From Chrysomallon squamiferum (lineage: Eukaryota; Mollusca; Gastropoda; Neomphalida; Peltospiridae), in the NCBI GenBank assembly GCA_012295275.1, contig CM022676.1:8169586-8233585 (forward strand): a stretch of 64,000 nt of DNA. The letters are read 5' to 3'. The number at the start of each line of letters is the position of its first letter. Position 1 is the stretch's first letter. Below are positions 35,318 to 58,369 of the stretch, piece after piece. The notes under the pieces are model-generated. The model was not told where the DNA came from and searched no databases. It saw only the letters and a list, made by a program, of their open reading frames with translations. Made by a program: the position numbers and the translations under genes.

Positions 35318-37251
35318 TCACACGAGGAATTTTAATCGTGATATAAAGTTTGTATTACTGTGGTACCTGTCATGAGAACATGGTTTGCCATCTGACAGCG
35401 TACACTTCAGAAAACCTTCACGTAGCTCACCTTCTCTGTTCACTGTTTCACATCTAATTCCTCCTCGAGTTCGAACAATCAGTTTATACTGTGTGTCTTT
35501 CTTTATGTCTAAAGGACTTGGAAAATCAACATCAAAAACAGACGCGTCGATTTGTTTATCTACTGAAGATCCTGGCACTATCACATCTGTGGAAACTTCA
35601 CAAACACTGGCTTTGAATGAAAATTGTTCACTTTTTCTTGGAAAACTGAGAATACTAAAGCCTTTCAAAGAGGCATTCGTGTTTAAACAAAATGTGATCG
35701 CATCATTGTACCAGTAACCATTATCATCGATGTCCTTGACAAAAATATTTTTAAATCTATCAATTTCGATTAATTTCTTCTTTGTACCAACTCTGCGGCT
35801 TTTGCTGAAAAGTGACACATCTACATCTGGGTAGACATAGGAACGCATAATTTTGAATCCTTCAGATTCAGACAAAAGGTCTGTGGGCAAAATCTTGTCT
35901 TCAAAATATTCTCTCTCGAGAAGAGGAAAGCGAATCAGGTACAGCTCTTTTCCCAGCACTTCACGTTGGTTTTCTGCTGTTATTTCTTTTTCCTGTCGTC
36001 TGCACTCAGCTTCACTCCATTTCATGCATGACTGAAAAACTGTCTCCTCAGTGGCCTTCAGGTCATCAGGTTCGATTATATTTCCTAGACATTCTTGACA
36101 GAGATCTGTGAAACTCTCTGAATTCAATACAGCTTCGCCGTTTACCCAAATACGTCTGAGACACGATTCTGTGAAATCGTCTTGTTTATACACGTGAGTT
36201 TCTTCGAGTACGACGCATGCGTCTTCTGTCGTCATTTCCGTTTCAAGATAGTTAAGACATCTCTTTTCTAGATGAATGACGTCATACTTCCTGGCAAGGT
36301 ACAATAACCGGATCACGTTGTCAGCTTTAAAGTCCGTTTGATCAGTATAAAGAAATCTGGAAAAATAAAACAAAAAACAGTTAAATACACACACACAAAC
36401 ACACATACAAAACATACATAAATACATGCATGCTTACATACATACACATATACACACAAACACACCCAAAAATATATAAATATGTGAACAAATATATATA
36501 AATACAAATGTTATAGTTATATATAATAGTTCTATATACACGCAAACATTCATACAGACATAAATTAGAAAGAGAAATTCAGATGCTAAAAGACCTACCT
36601 ATATACATCTAGATATGCAAGTAATATACATACACGTATACATACATATCCAGACACAAATACGTACGTACATACATACATACATACATAAATACATGCA
36701 CACATGCATACATACATACATACATGCATGCATACATACATGCATACATACATACATGCATACATACATACATACATACATACATAAATACATACATACA
36801 TACATACATACATACATACATACATACATGCATACATACGTGGATACATATTAATCAATAAATTAAAAAATAAAATAAACTGGACACCAATTTCTTACTC
36901 TAAAAACAAGTGAAATATTTCTGCTTCAGTGTCTGGGATTATAATATCATCCTGTTCTTTCAGCTCTCCTGTCAACATGGCCTGAAACACATAGCTGCGC
37001 AGACTGAGTATCAGCTTGTGAGCTTGGATACGTGTCCTGTCCTCTCCGACAATGAATGTGACGTCACTGAGAATGTTTTCTTTGAGAGAATATCGGAGAC
37101 TTTCAACGAGAGTTCGTTCATGTTGCCAGTTATCTGCATAACCGGAAGTATTTCTTACTTCTGCTTCTCGACTGGTGGTTACGTCATCCTCGACTTCGGT
37201 TTCTTCAGTGTTTATTACATCATCCACAGCATCAGCTTCTGCTGCAGCCAT
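35318..37251 (-). CDS. BTB-BACK-PHR protein (BTBD1/2/3/6-like), intact copy
   Basis: Two coding exons on the minus strand: 36899-37251 (353 nt, ends phase 2) and 35318-36356 (1039 nt), giving 463 aa. After an acidic, likely disordered N-terminus (residues 1-45) comes the BTB domain (about 55-155: SDVTFIVGEDRTRIQAHKLI, then FLYTDQTDFKADNVIRLLYL), a BACK domain (about 155-265: TEDACVVLEETHVY, KWSEAECRRQ) and a PHR-type beta-sandwich (about 316-463). BTB proteins of this family usually act as Cullin-3 adaptors in which the PHR domain binds the substrate; that role is inferred. A non-coding first exon lies at 38440 and upstream, with acceptor at 37262-37264. The second copy differs at about 63 of 345 residues in exon 2, in clusters, although the flanks are nearly identical. 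The Cys/Val-rich frame reading upstream of exon 2 is intron sequence. Confidence 0.92.
36598..36860. repeat. CATA/CATG tetranucleotide tract in BTB gene 1 intron
   Basis: About 230 bp of ACAT, ATGC and ACGT blocks. The matching intron of the second copy (44700-45180) has expanded and carries an extra non-repeat segment (44895-44985). Long Met/Tyr/Val/Cys frames are artefacts. Confidence 0.95.
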
Positions 37252-37358
37252 TTTGTTATCACTGAATTTATAAAATTATAATAACAGAAAAGAATATTTA
37301 TTTTAAAGTAAATAAACAACTAAACTGTGTATATTTTAAAGTAAATAAACAACTAAAC

Positions 37359-37360
<2 letters not shown>

Positions 37361-37438
<78 letters not shown>
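37361..37438. repeat. (GA)n tract near BTB gene 1 start
   Basis: About 78 bp of GA between the start codon and the non-coding first exon. In the second unit the tract is only about 14 bp (45612-45625) and is replaced by a TG-rich stretch, a clear length difference between otherwise similar introns. Confidence 0.95.
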
Positions 37439-37444
<6 letters not shown>

Positions 37445-38101
37445 TCGGCCGAAATGCAGCTTTACGCGATAACGACATCAGCGACCCAGTCGCTGACGTA
37501 TAAGTTCACGTGTTTTCAAATTAGAAGTCAGTAATGTTTACAACAACATCAACCAAGCTTTTATTTGTAGACTAGATATATACTTTTTTTCTTTTCTTTT
37601 TTGAACAGTGTGTGAAGTATCACGGTTCCTGATTTTCTTGCTTTTCTTGTTTTGTTTCTTTGTTTGTTTTCTTTCATGTTGTTGTTTTGTTTTGTTTAAC
37701 AAATTAATCGTTACAAAAAAAACGAAAAAAAAAAAAAAAAAAAAAAAAAAAACGACTTGAAAACCAGTGCAAACTTCATTTCAAGACCCTTCCACTGATA
37801 TCAACATTCACTTATTGTACGTATTGTACGTGTGTATGTGCGTGTCCTTTCAGTAACACTGCTGTAATAGTTGTTTTTATTTTTATTTTATTTTTTTATC
37901 TTAAAACTCTCCCCTGTTCTTTGTTTTACGTAGCGCCACGCCCCGACTCACTCCTCCCTCTAATTAAAATCAATAAATAACTTTATTATTATTAATTTGT
38001 CACTGTTCAGTTGTGTTTTTAAATTAATTAATTAATTAATTAAATTATTTATTTATTTATTTATTATTTTTTGAATATTCTTCTTCTTCTTCTTCATCTT
38101 A

Positions 38102-38150
<49 letters not shown>

Positions 38151-38439
38151 CATTATTATTATCATTATTAACATAATCATCATCATCATAATTATTATTG
38201 TAACGGCGCACTTTCTTGGAGGTAAAGTTTGATAATCATTGTTAAAGAGGCCACGTGACAAAATTCATTACGTGCAAACCGTATACATTATACATACAAC
38301 CAAAATATACTGCAAACCTTCAACAAATAACCACTGTTTCACTGTATTTGTTTTAATTAGATAATTAGGTTTCGAAATGTATCTACAGAAAAATCAGCAA
38401 TAAGAAAAACCTCTGTTTCTAATACAAACAAAAACTTAC

Positions 38440-38525
38440 CTTGTAGAAACGTCACCTTAGAAGTGTGTCGTGTGTGTACATTACTTCCCAGTAAACAGCT
38501 CGCGGTTTCCAGGAAAACAAAACAA
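38440..38525 (-). other. Likely 5' non-coding exon of BTB gene 1
   Basis: On the minus strand the segment ends TTTCTACAAG|GTAAGT, an ideal donor. An acceptor (AAATTCAG) lies just upstream of the ATG at 37251, leaving only about 10 bases of leader in the coding exon. The same donor is kept in unit B' (46682). The 5' end is an estimate. The region is richer in CpG than its surroundings and has an ACGTCA half-site. Confidence 0.55.
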
Positions 38526-41515
<2,990 letters not shown>

Positions 41516-43396
41516 ATAGCATAGTATAATACACTATAGTACAGAATAGAATAGTACTATAGTTGAGTATAGTATAGGATAGTATAGGATAGTATAATAC
41601 TTTATGTTACAGACATATATATATATATATCCACACACACACGCACACGCACACGTTTCAGAACTGCACGTGCAGTCAGTTACCTTATGAATCAAAAATC
41701 TTAAAATCAAATCACGTAAATAATAATAATCAAATTTTTAAAAATTAAAAATAAAATAAAACAATGTAGAAAAAAAATTCTCACCACTCTTTAACAGTAA
41801 AACTAGCATACTTCTTCTTAACAGAATTAGTTTTAAAATACAAATAAGTAAAAATTAAAAACGTGTGTTTTCAAAATACATTATGATTACATTATCTATC
41901 CATCTAAAAAAAAAAACAACATATCTATACAAACATTTACTGAATCCTAATCTTTAAAAAAGCAACAAATATAATTATATTATTGTCTATAAATATAAGC
42001 TGACATTTAAATACAATTTTTAAAATGAAACAGTTTTTTATTAAAAACAAAATTTATATTCGCACTAAAAATACATTTAAGAAATAGTTTTTTTTGTCAT
42101 TTTTTAAAATGTAAAGGCAATTATATTATTATATTTTATATTTGTTTAAAGTAAACATTTAACAATAATTAATTAATAATATACCGTACGTAGTACAGTA
42201 TAGGATACTATAGTATAGCATAGTATAGCATAGTATAGCAAAGTATACTATCGCATAGCATAGTATGCACATCATTGCACAGCATAGCATAGGATAGAAT
42301 AGCACAGGAGAGTATAACATTTTATATTAAAGACATATTTATTTAGATAACTATTCATTCGATCGTTTTCGAACTGTAAATATAATTAATTGCCTTATCG
42401 ATCAAAAATAGTATAGTCCAGATCAACGATATTAATAAAAATAAAAATTTTAAAAATAAAAAAATAAATCAAAACAGTATACAAAATCTTTTCTCAGCAG
42501 TCTTTGACAATACAAATAACATAATTCTCCGGAATAAAAATAAATAAATATAAAAAAAAATAATTATAAATATAGAAATAAATAAATAATATTGCAACTC
42601 TGATGAAATCACTTGTGCTATTATCCCAGAGTGATTTCCCTTGATTCTTCGATCTATCCCGGAATCGGAGTTAAACCAAACAATTTTCTCAAACCATGAT
42701 TAAAACACACAGATGACACGTTACTGTGATAAATGTCTCCAAAGTAACACACGAACAGTGATAAATTATGACACAGTAAAAATTAATAATAATACTATTA
42801 ACTAAAACAACAATTAAAATTATCACTGCAAAGTTAATTTACAAAAAGTTAATCCGGGCTTTTTTCAGTCAATTGACGTCATGATGTTTGTTGATCTGAA
42901 TGTAAAATAATAATTTTCTACCGAAACGAAAGTGAAATTCCTCGTCCGTAAGTTTCCCATTTGTCTTTTTGAAATTTCCACATTATTTGTGTATTATTGT
43001 TTTCAACTTTTAACTTTTGCAGAGTCTGTGTATTTTTGTGAGCATTTATAAGTGTACGTGTGTGTGTGTGTGTTTATGGGTGTACGTGCATGTATATATG
43101 TGAGTGTATGTGTATGTTTGTGAGCATTTATAAGTGTACGTGTGTGTGTGTGTGTTTATGGGTGGACGTGCATGTATATTTGTGAGTGTATGTGTATGTG
43201 TGCATATTTGTTAATAAGTATATTCGTGAGTGTGTATGTGTGTGTTTGTATGAGTGTATATGTGTATATGTGTGTGTAGTAAATATTTATAATAGTAATA
43301 AAACTGCTATTAATAATAATATAGCTACAGATCTGGATTTATAATGTATGGCACCTACAGCAATAACATGCTTTATAAATATAAGGTAAATCAAAT
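41516..43396. other. Non-coding flank of BTB copy 2
   Basis: Corresponds to 33578-35317. No gene is seen. It includes about 100 bp near 42590-42720 (CTTGTGCTATTATCCCAGAG) that is missing from unit B but present in B'' (50465-50600), so unit B has a deletion there. Confidence 0.7.
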
Positions 43397-45452
43397 TCAC
43401 ACGAGGAATTTTAATCGTGATATAAAGTTTGTATTACTGTAGTACCTGTCATGAGAACATTCTTCACTATCTGACAACGTACACTTCAGAAAACCTTCAC
43501 GTATCTCACCTTGTCTGTTCACTGTTTTACAACTAATTCTTCCTAGAGTTTGAACAATCAGTTTATACTGTGTGTCTTTCTTTATGTCTAAAGGACTTGG
43601 AAAATCGACATCAAAAACAGACGCGTCGATTGTTTTCTCTACTGAAGATCCTGGCACTATCACATCTGTCGAAACTTCACAAACACTGGCTTTGAATGAA
43701 AATTGTTGAAATTTTCTTGTAAAATTGAGAATACTAAATCCTTTCAAAGATGCATTCGTGTTTAAACAAAATGTGATCGTATCAGAATACCAGGAAACAC
43801 CATCATCGACGCCCTGGAAACAAATAGTTTTAAATCTATCAATTTCGATTAATCTCTTCTGTGTACAAACTCTGCGGCTTTTGCTGAAAAGTGACACATC
43901 TACATCTGGGTAGACATAGCAGAATAAAATTTCTAATTGCTCAGATTCATTTAAAATATCTTTGGGCAAAACCTGATTTTGAAAATACTCTGAGTCGAGA
44001 AGAGGAAAGCGAATCAGGTACAGCTCTTTTCCCAACACTTCACGTTGGTTTTCTGCTGTTATTTCTTTTTCCTGTCGTCTGCACTCAGCTTCACTCCATT
44101 TCATGCATGACTGAAAAACTGTCTCCTCAGTGGCGTTCAGGTCATCAGGTTCAATTATCTTTCTAAAACATCCACGACAGAGATCTGTGAAACTCTGTGA
44201 ATTCAGTACACCTTCGCCATTTTCCCAAATATATTTCAGACATGTTTTCTTGAAATCGTCTTGTTTATAGATGTGACTTTCTTCGAGTACGACGCATGCG
44301 TCTTCTGTCGTCATTTCCGTTTCAAGATAGTTAAGACATCTCTTTTCTAGATGAATGACGTCATACTTCCTGGCAAGGTACAATAACCGGATCACGTTGT
44401 CAGCTTTAAGGTCCGTTTGATCAGTATAAAGAAACCTGGAAAAATAAAACAAAAAACAGTTAAATACACACACACAAACACACATACAAAACATACATAA
44501 ATACATGCATGCTTGCATACATATACATATACACACAAACACATCCAAAAATATATAAATATGTGAACAAATATATATAAATACGTGAACAAATATATAT
44601 AAATACAAATGTTATAATAGTTCTATATACACGCAAACATTCATACAGACATAAATAAGAAAGAGAAATTCAGATGCTAAAAGACCTACCTATATACATC
44701 TAGATATGCAAGTAATATACATACACGTATACATACATACCCAGACACAAATACGTACGTACATACATACATACATACATAAATACACACATACATACAC
44801 ATAGATACGTACACACACACACACCTACATACATACATACATAAATACACACATACATACACACATACATACACACACACACATACATACACATTATGTA
44901 CATATCTTTTATGCATTATCAACAGAAGAAAATAAAAGCAGTAAAAAAATAAAAGTAAAAGGAAGAAACAATTTCGAAAAGAAAATATTAAATACACACA
45001 TTAAATACGCACATACATACACACAAATGTATTTACAGACACACATAGAATATATACATGCACGAGTACATGCATATGTAGATCGATAAAAAAAATACAT
45101 ACACACGTGCATACGTACATACATACATGCATATATACATACATACATAATACATACATACATACGTGCATACATATTAATCAATAAATTAAAAAATAAA
45201 ATAAACTGGACACCAATTTCTTACTCTAAAAACAAGTGAAATATTTCTGCTTCAGTGTCTGGGATTATAATATCATCCTGTTCTTTCAGCTCTCCTGTCA
45301 ACATGGCCTGAAACACATAGCTGCGCAGACTGAGTATCAGCTTGTGAGCTTGGATACGTGTCCTGTCCTCTCCGACAATGAATGTCATCCTCGACTTCGG
45401 TTTCTTCAGCGTTTATTACATCATCCACAGCAACAGCTTCTGCTGCAGCCAT
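43397..45452 (-). pseudogene. BTB-BACK-PHR copy 2, BTB exon frameshifted
   Basis: The second exon (43397-44435, 1039 nt) is fully open and encodes BACK and PHR domains. The first exon (45225-45452) is 228 nt against 353 in copy 1: exactly 125 bp, matching 37060-37184, is missing, with the short shared sequence GT/CGT at the break. As 125 is not a multiple of three, the frame shifts after about 23 codons and stops about 37 codons later, inside the BTB region. Use of an internal start could make a protein without a full BTB domain. The BACK-PHR exon shows no stop and many replacements with few silent changes, unusual for a dead gene, so the deletion may be recent or an assembly error. Confidence 0.75.
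44700..45180. repeat. CATA-rich tract in intron of BTB copy 2
   Basis: Expanded counterpart of 36598-36860, with (AC) and (CATA) blocks on both sides of a non-repeat A-rich segment (44895-44985). Open frames here are artefacts. Confidence 0.93.
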
Positions 45453-46240
45453 TTTGTTATCACTGAATTTATAAAATTATAACAACAGAAAACAATATTT
45501 ATTTTAAGATAAACAAACAAATAAACTGTGTATATTTTTAGAGTGTCTGTGTGTGTGCATTTCTGTGTATGTGTCTGTGTGTGTGCGTGTGTGCGTGCGC
45601 GTGTATATGTTTGAGAGAGAGAGAAAAGAGTCGGCCGAAATGCAGCTTTACGCGATAACGACATCAGCGACCCAGTCGCTGACGTATAAGTTCACGTGTT
45701 TTCAAATTAGAAGTCAGTAATGTTTACAACAACATCAACCAAGCTTTTATTTGTAGACTAGTTATAGACTTTTTTTCTTTTCTTTTTTGAACAGTGTGTG
45801 AAGTATCACGGTTCCTGATTTTCTTGCTTTTCTTGTTTTGTTTCTTTGTTTGTTTTCTTTCATGTTGTTGTTTTGTTTTGTTTAACAAATTAATCGTTAG
45901 AAAAAAAACGAAAGAAAAACACAACAAAAAAAACAACAAAAAAAAAACGACTTAAGCACCAGTGCAAACTTCATTTCAAGACCCTTCCATATGATATCAA
46001 CATTCACTTATTGTACGTATTGTACGTGTGTATGTGCGTGTCCTTTCAGTAACACTGCTGTAATAGTTGTTTTTATTTTTATTTTATTTTTTTATCTTAA
46101 AACTCTCCCCTGTTCTTTGTTTTACGTAGGGCCACGCCCCGCCTCATTCCTCCCTCTAATTAAAATCAATAAATAACTGTATTAATTAATTAATTAAATT
46201 ATTTATTTATTTATTTATTTATTATTTGAATATTCTTCTT

Positions 46241-46271
<31 letters not shown>

Positions 46272-46276
46272 TTATT

Positions 46277-46307
<31 letters not shown>

Positions 46308-46681
46308 TTATTATTATCGTCATCATCATTATCATTAGTATTATGAATAACATTATTATTACTCTAATTATTATTATTATCATTATTATTATCATTATTA
46401 TTATCATTATTAACATAATCATCATCATCATAATTATTATTGTAACGGCGCACTTTCTTGGAGGTAAAGTTTGATAATCATTGTTAAAGAGGCCACGTGA
46501 CAAAATGCATTACATGCAAACTGTATACATTATACATACAACCAAAATATACTGCATACCTTCAACAAATAACCACTGTTTCACTGTATTTGTTTTAATT
46601 AGATAATTAGGTTTCGAAATGTATCTACAGAAAAATCAGCAATAAGAAAAACCTCTGTTTCTAATACAAACAAAAACTTAC

Positions 46682-46767
46682 CTTGTAGAAACGTCACCTT
46701 AGAAGTGTGTCATGTGTGTACATTACTTCCCAGTAAACAGCTCGCGGTTTCCAGGAAAACAAAACAA
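46682..46767 (-). other. Likely 5' non-coding exon of BTB copy 2
   Basis: Same sequence and same CAAG|GTAAGT donor as at 38440 on the minus strand. It is kept intact although the coding exon downstream is damaged. Confidence 0.5.
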
Positions 46768-49412
<2,645 letters not shown>

Positions 49413-49503
49413 ATAGTATAATATACTATAGTACAGAACAGAATAGTACTATAGTTGAGTATAGTATAGGATAGTATAGGATAGTATAATACTTTATGTT
49501 ACA

Positions 49504-49551
<48 letters not shown>

Positions 49552-51204
49552 TACGTTTCAGAACTGCACGTGCAATCAGTTACCTTATGAATCAAAAATC
49601 TTAAAATCAAGAGTCACGAAAACAATAATAATCAAATTTTTAAAAATTAAAAATAAAATAAAACAATGTAGAAAAAAAATTCTCAACACTCTTTAACAGT
49701 AAAACTAGCATACTTCTTCTGAACAGAATTAGTTTTAAAATACAAATAAGTAAAAATTAAAAACGTGTGTTTTCAAAATACATTATGATTACATTATCTT
49801 TCCATCTAAAAAATCCAAATATATCTATACAAACATTTACTGAATCCTAATCTTTAAAAAGCAACAAATATAATTATACTATTGCCTATAAATATAAACT
49901 GGCAAATAAATACAATTTTTAAAATGAAACAGTTTTTTTATTAAAAACAAAATTTATATTCGCAGTAAAAATACATTTAAGAAATACTTTTTTTGTAACT
50001 TTTTAAAATGTAAAGGCAATTTTATTATTATATTTTATATTTTTTCAAAGTAAACATTTAACAAGAATACTACAGTACAGCATAGTATAGAATAGTATAG
50101 CATAGTATACTATCGCATAGCATAGTATGCATATCATTGCTCAGCATAGCATAGGATAGAATAGCACAGGAGAGTATAACATTTTATATTAAAGACATAT
50201 TTATTTATATAACTATTCATTCGATCGTTTTCGAACTGTAAATATAATTAATTGCCTTATCGATCAAAAACAGTATAGTCCAGAGTAACGAAATTAATAA
50301 AAATAAAAATTTAAAAAATAATAAATAAATCAAAACTGTATACAAAATCTTTTCTCAGCACTCTTTGACAATACAAATAACATATTTCTCCGGAATAAAA
50401 AAAAATAAATAAAAAAATAATTATAAATATATAAATAAATAAATAATATTGCAACTCTGATGAAATCACTTGTGCTATTATCCCAGAGTGATTTCCCTTG
50501 ATTCTTCGATCTATCCCGGAATCGGAGTTAAACCAAACAATTTTCTCAAACCATGATTAAAACACACAGATGACACGTTACTATGATAAATGTATCCAAA
50601 GTAACACACGAACAGTGATAAATTATGACACAGTAAAAATTAATAATAATACTATTATCTAAAACAACAATTAAAATTATCACTGCAAAGTTAATTTACA
50701 AAAAAGTTAATCCGGGCTTTTTTCAGTCAGATGACGTCAAGTTGTTTCTTGTTCCGAATGTAAAATAATAATTTTCTACCGAAACGAAAGTGAAATTCCT
50801 GGTCCGTAAGTAATCCATTTGTCTTTTTGAAATTTCCACGTTATTTGCATATTATTGTTTTCAACTTTTAACTTTTGCAGAGTCTGTGTATTTTTGTGAG
50901 CATTTATAAGTGTACGTCTGTGCGTGTGTTTATGGGTGTACGTGCATGTATATTTGTGAGTGTATGTGTATATATACTTATGAATGTGTTATGGGTTATG
51001 TGCATGTGTGCATATTTGTTTATAAGTATTTTCGTGAGTGTATAGGTGTGTGTTTCTATTAGTGTACATGTGTATATGTGTGTGTAGAAAATATTTATAA
51101 TAGTAATAAAACTGCTGTTAATAATAATATAGCTACAGATCTGGATTTATAATGTATGGCACCTACAGCAATAACATGCTTTATAAATATAAGGTAAATC
51201 AAAT
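49413..51204. other. Partial unit B'', non-coding flank
   Basis: Third copy of the region downstream of the BTB gene. At 50710-50880 it is closer to unit B than to B' (for example AGTCAGATGACGTCAAGTTG), while at 50465-50600 it shares with B' a segment absent from B. The units are therefore mosaics of one another. Confidence 0.75.
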
Positions 51205-51300
51205 TCACACGAGGAATTTTAATCGTGATATAAAGTTTGTATTACTGTGGTACCTGTCATGAGAACATTCTTCACAATTTGACAGCTATACGCTGAAGAA
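51205..51300 (-). pseudogene. BTB-BACK-PHR copy 3, C-terminal edge only
   Basis: The last 25 or so codons of a third PHR exon are visible (SHDRYHSNTNFISRLKFLV). Going upstream, one extra base relative to the other copies (near 51290) brings a TAG into frame just before the gap. The break lies within 15 bases of the N gap, where sequence quality may be poor, so the copy may still be intact in reality. Confidence 0.6.
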
Positions 51301-51500
51301 NNNNNNNNNNNNNNNNNNNNNNNNNNNNNNNNNNNNNNNNNNNNNNNNNNNNNNNNNNNNNNNNNNNNNNNNNNNNNNNNNNNNNNNNNNNNNNNNNNNN
51401 NNNNNNNNNNNNNNNNNNNNNNNNNNNNNNNNNNNNNNNNNNNNNNNNNNNNNNNNNNNNNNNNNNNNNNNNNNNNNNNNNNNNNNNNNNNNNNNNNNNN
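51301..51500. other. Assembly gap, 200 N
   Basis: Second fixed-size run of N. It lies between the third BTB unit and block A'. It hides most of BTB copy 3. Confidence 1.
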
Positions 51501-53645
51501 AATGATTTTAACAATCATAAAGTATGACAAGAAAATAATAATCTCTTAATGATGCATGCATGTCTAATAATAATAATAATAATAAAAATAATTACAACAA
51601 CAACAATAATAATAATAAAAACTGGAGTATAGAAAACTGGAGTGACAGTAACATTTTAAGTACCTTCAAAGGGACATTTTAAAGAAACACTATAAAGAAC
51701 TATTTTTAAAATAAAGATGTAAATTTTGCTCTAAAATATTTTTCTCTTTCCCTGTTTAATAACAATAATTTTAGAATCTAGGAAATATGCAGCAGATTAA
51801 AATTTTGTGTTTGTGTGTAACTGAAAGACAAACCAGAAGTTAAATATGAAAAAAGATTTAAAAAAATAAAAATAAAACATATATTGTAACATAAGTTTAG
51901 CAATCCTTCTTCCATGTTTAAAGCTTTCACAGAGTGTTATTCTGTTAAGTAAATGAAAATAAAAATAAAAACAAAAATGATAAGAATAAACACAAAGAAA
52001 TAAATAAACAAATAAATAAATGTAATACAAAATAACGCACCTAATGGTGAAGATTAGCTTAACTTTATGAACTTCTTTGAAATTCAAAGCTTTCACATCA
52101 CAGATAATAAATTCATAATGCAATTTTTTAAACGTAATTTTTCTTTCGACTAACTTCGTATTACTGCTAACTATAAGAACTTTTAAAAATATGTAATAGA
52201 AAATTCATATTGTAAAATTAATCAGAATTAACATTTTCCCTGTCTTGGACAGAACTTATCAGGTTAGTGACAGATATTTTCTCATGGAAATATATACAAA
52301 TCACCCACATGATGTTGTTAACTCAGTATTTTTGTTGTGGTCATTATTTTTTATTTTTTTTTTTTATTTTTTTCTTCTTAAAATACAATCACAGCCGTAA
52401 TTATTTCCAAGAGTACAAAACTTGGTTCACCACTGGATCATTATATTTTATATTTAAAAAAACAAACAACAACAAACAAACTAACAATTACATTCTCTTA
52501 TTTGGTCGACTAGGTGACGTAAAATGAGTGCCGTCTTCATTCCAAAACATGTTAACATCGTGAATGTAATCTTCACTGAACTACTTGAAACCGGCAGGTC
52601 GGACAATTTAGCCTTTTATCTATGTGACCCGGCCGCCATTGCTTTAAGCTTGCATAACCTAACAATAATTGGGTTACCTCCCTTCTGGGGGCGGAGTTAT
52701 GTTTGCTGCCTGGATAATGGGAACACGTCTCTAGATGAGAGTACATTATTTAATGATATTTTAAAGCGTGCAGGCAATAAATGTATGTATGTAAAAAAAA
52801 AAAAAAAAGCCTGCGTCACACCACCAACCAAAAGTGTTACAAAATGACAGTTACAATGAAAATTTGGTCATGGAAGAGCACTACACTGCATAGACACGCC
52901 CTCTGGCCTGTCACCTGACGATTTGTCACGGCACGGCGATTGAAAATCACTGTTCTCTTCTATACGCGGCAACTGAGTATAGCATTCGTGAAAATATCAC
53001 GAATATCTTCTGTTTAAAACATTTTAATTTTTTTAGCAGAGGGAGTTATTATTATTATCATTACAAGGTTAATATCGTAATACCAACATATAGAAAATGT
53101 TTATTCAAATTCATCTTATTCAAGCACAACATACTAGAAAGGTTAACAAGCAAATGATGCACTTAGCTGTAACATGAAAAAATATTGCATTTTTTTTTTT
53201 TTTTTCTGCTGTAAAGTATAATATATTCAATAAAATACATATGCATAAATTCCAATACCAAATTTAGGGGACAAAATGAACCACATCGTAACGAGAAGAA
53301 AACGACACTTTTGGCTAATAGTCGTTAACGCAGTGGTTATGTTGTAGTTTGTCCCATTTCGCCATCAATTTCGCAGTAAAAACAAAATAAAAACAAACAC
53401 TGACGTGTTCTGACGGAAGCAACCTCGAATGGTTTCAGTTTGATTACACTAACACCTCATACGTTCCTACGTACGTACGTACACACACACACACACACAC
53501 ACATTATCGGAAAGCGGGAAACGGGTTCCATAGGTTTCGAGTCTCGTCAACGACATCCAACTCTAATCATACGTACGTATGCCAGAGAATATTGATACCT
53601 AAATACCTAAATATGAATACATACACAGACATGCAGAGGCCTAAA

Positions 53646-53680
<35 letters not shown>

Positions 53681-53689
53681 ATATATATA

Positions 53690-53742
<53 letters not shown>

Positions 53743-54121
53743 AAATCTAATTTTAGAAACCTACCTCAGTTCGTTGTCACACTAAGAACTTTATCGTCGC
53801 ATTTGCCTGTCGATTACTGGATACTCACTTAAATAGCGGCTGAGGTAAAAGAAACGATTAGAAACTAAAAATAAAAAAAGCGTGATAAACTTCTTGTTGG
53901 AAAGTAAGTAAATAAAAATAAAAGTTTAAAAACAGATTTAATTTATAATTACGGTAAATTAACAGAAAATTTATATGAAACTATTTCGGTGTGCGTGTGA
54001 AGAATCATTGTGATTAGGCTACTTGCGATTTCCCATTCGATATACGAGTTAAAACAAGGAAGTGTATTCGGTCAGTAAACGTGAATATACGTATTCATAT
54101 TTTGAACACACATTTGCCCTG

Positions 54122-57684
<3,563 letters not shown>

Positions 57685-58132
57685 AAGCTTGATGGAGCAA
57701 ATCATAAAACAGTAATTCTGTATAAAATCTGAATGACTATATTTACAACTTGTTCTTGATTGTTCTCACACAAAACCTAGTTTGATTTGGATTATATCTT
57801 TAATTTCTCTGCCTGATTGTACGACATGATAGACAATTATAATATAACATTATAGATAGTAATATTGTAGTTATATGGCGTGGAATTGCCAGATACTCTC
57901 TCTTCTCTCTTGAAATCTCCTGGGTTCCTTAAGCAAGCACCAGTGACAGTATTTCACCATATATTAATATCCCAAGTATCTTGGAGAAATTTCCCAAATA
58001 CTTTACATCTAAACAAGGAGAAATAAACCTCAGACATGTTAATCCTGTTTATGTATCTTTAGATTATGCTTGGCGCTTTTAATCCCTCTCAAAACAAAAG
58101 ATATATATATATAGATGTGTGTGTGTACAAAC

Positions 58133-58169
<37 letters not shown>

Positions 58170-58308
58170 GTGTGTGCATACCTTCTGTAGGAATAACAAA
58201 TATTTAAATGCATGTTTAATTCATATTAATCATTTTAGATATTCTTAATATTAAGATTTAAAGTGTGATGATTATTCATTGAGTGAATAAAAATAAATTC
58301 AACTAAAA

Positions 58309-58369
<61 letters not shown>

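Noticed and set aside
36595-36858. Several 70-90 aa frames on both strands in the BTB intron
   Set aside because: CATA/CATG tetranucleotide repeats; lengths differ between BTB copies.
54062-54121. Upstream in-frame Met at 54062 as start of the membrane protein
   Set aside because: The matching stretch in block A (near 32510-32559) differs by an indel of about 11 bp, and the Met at 54122 is conserved in both copies.
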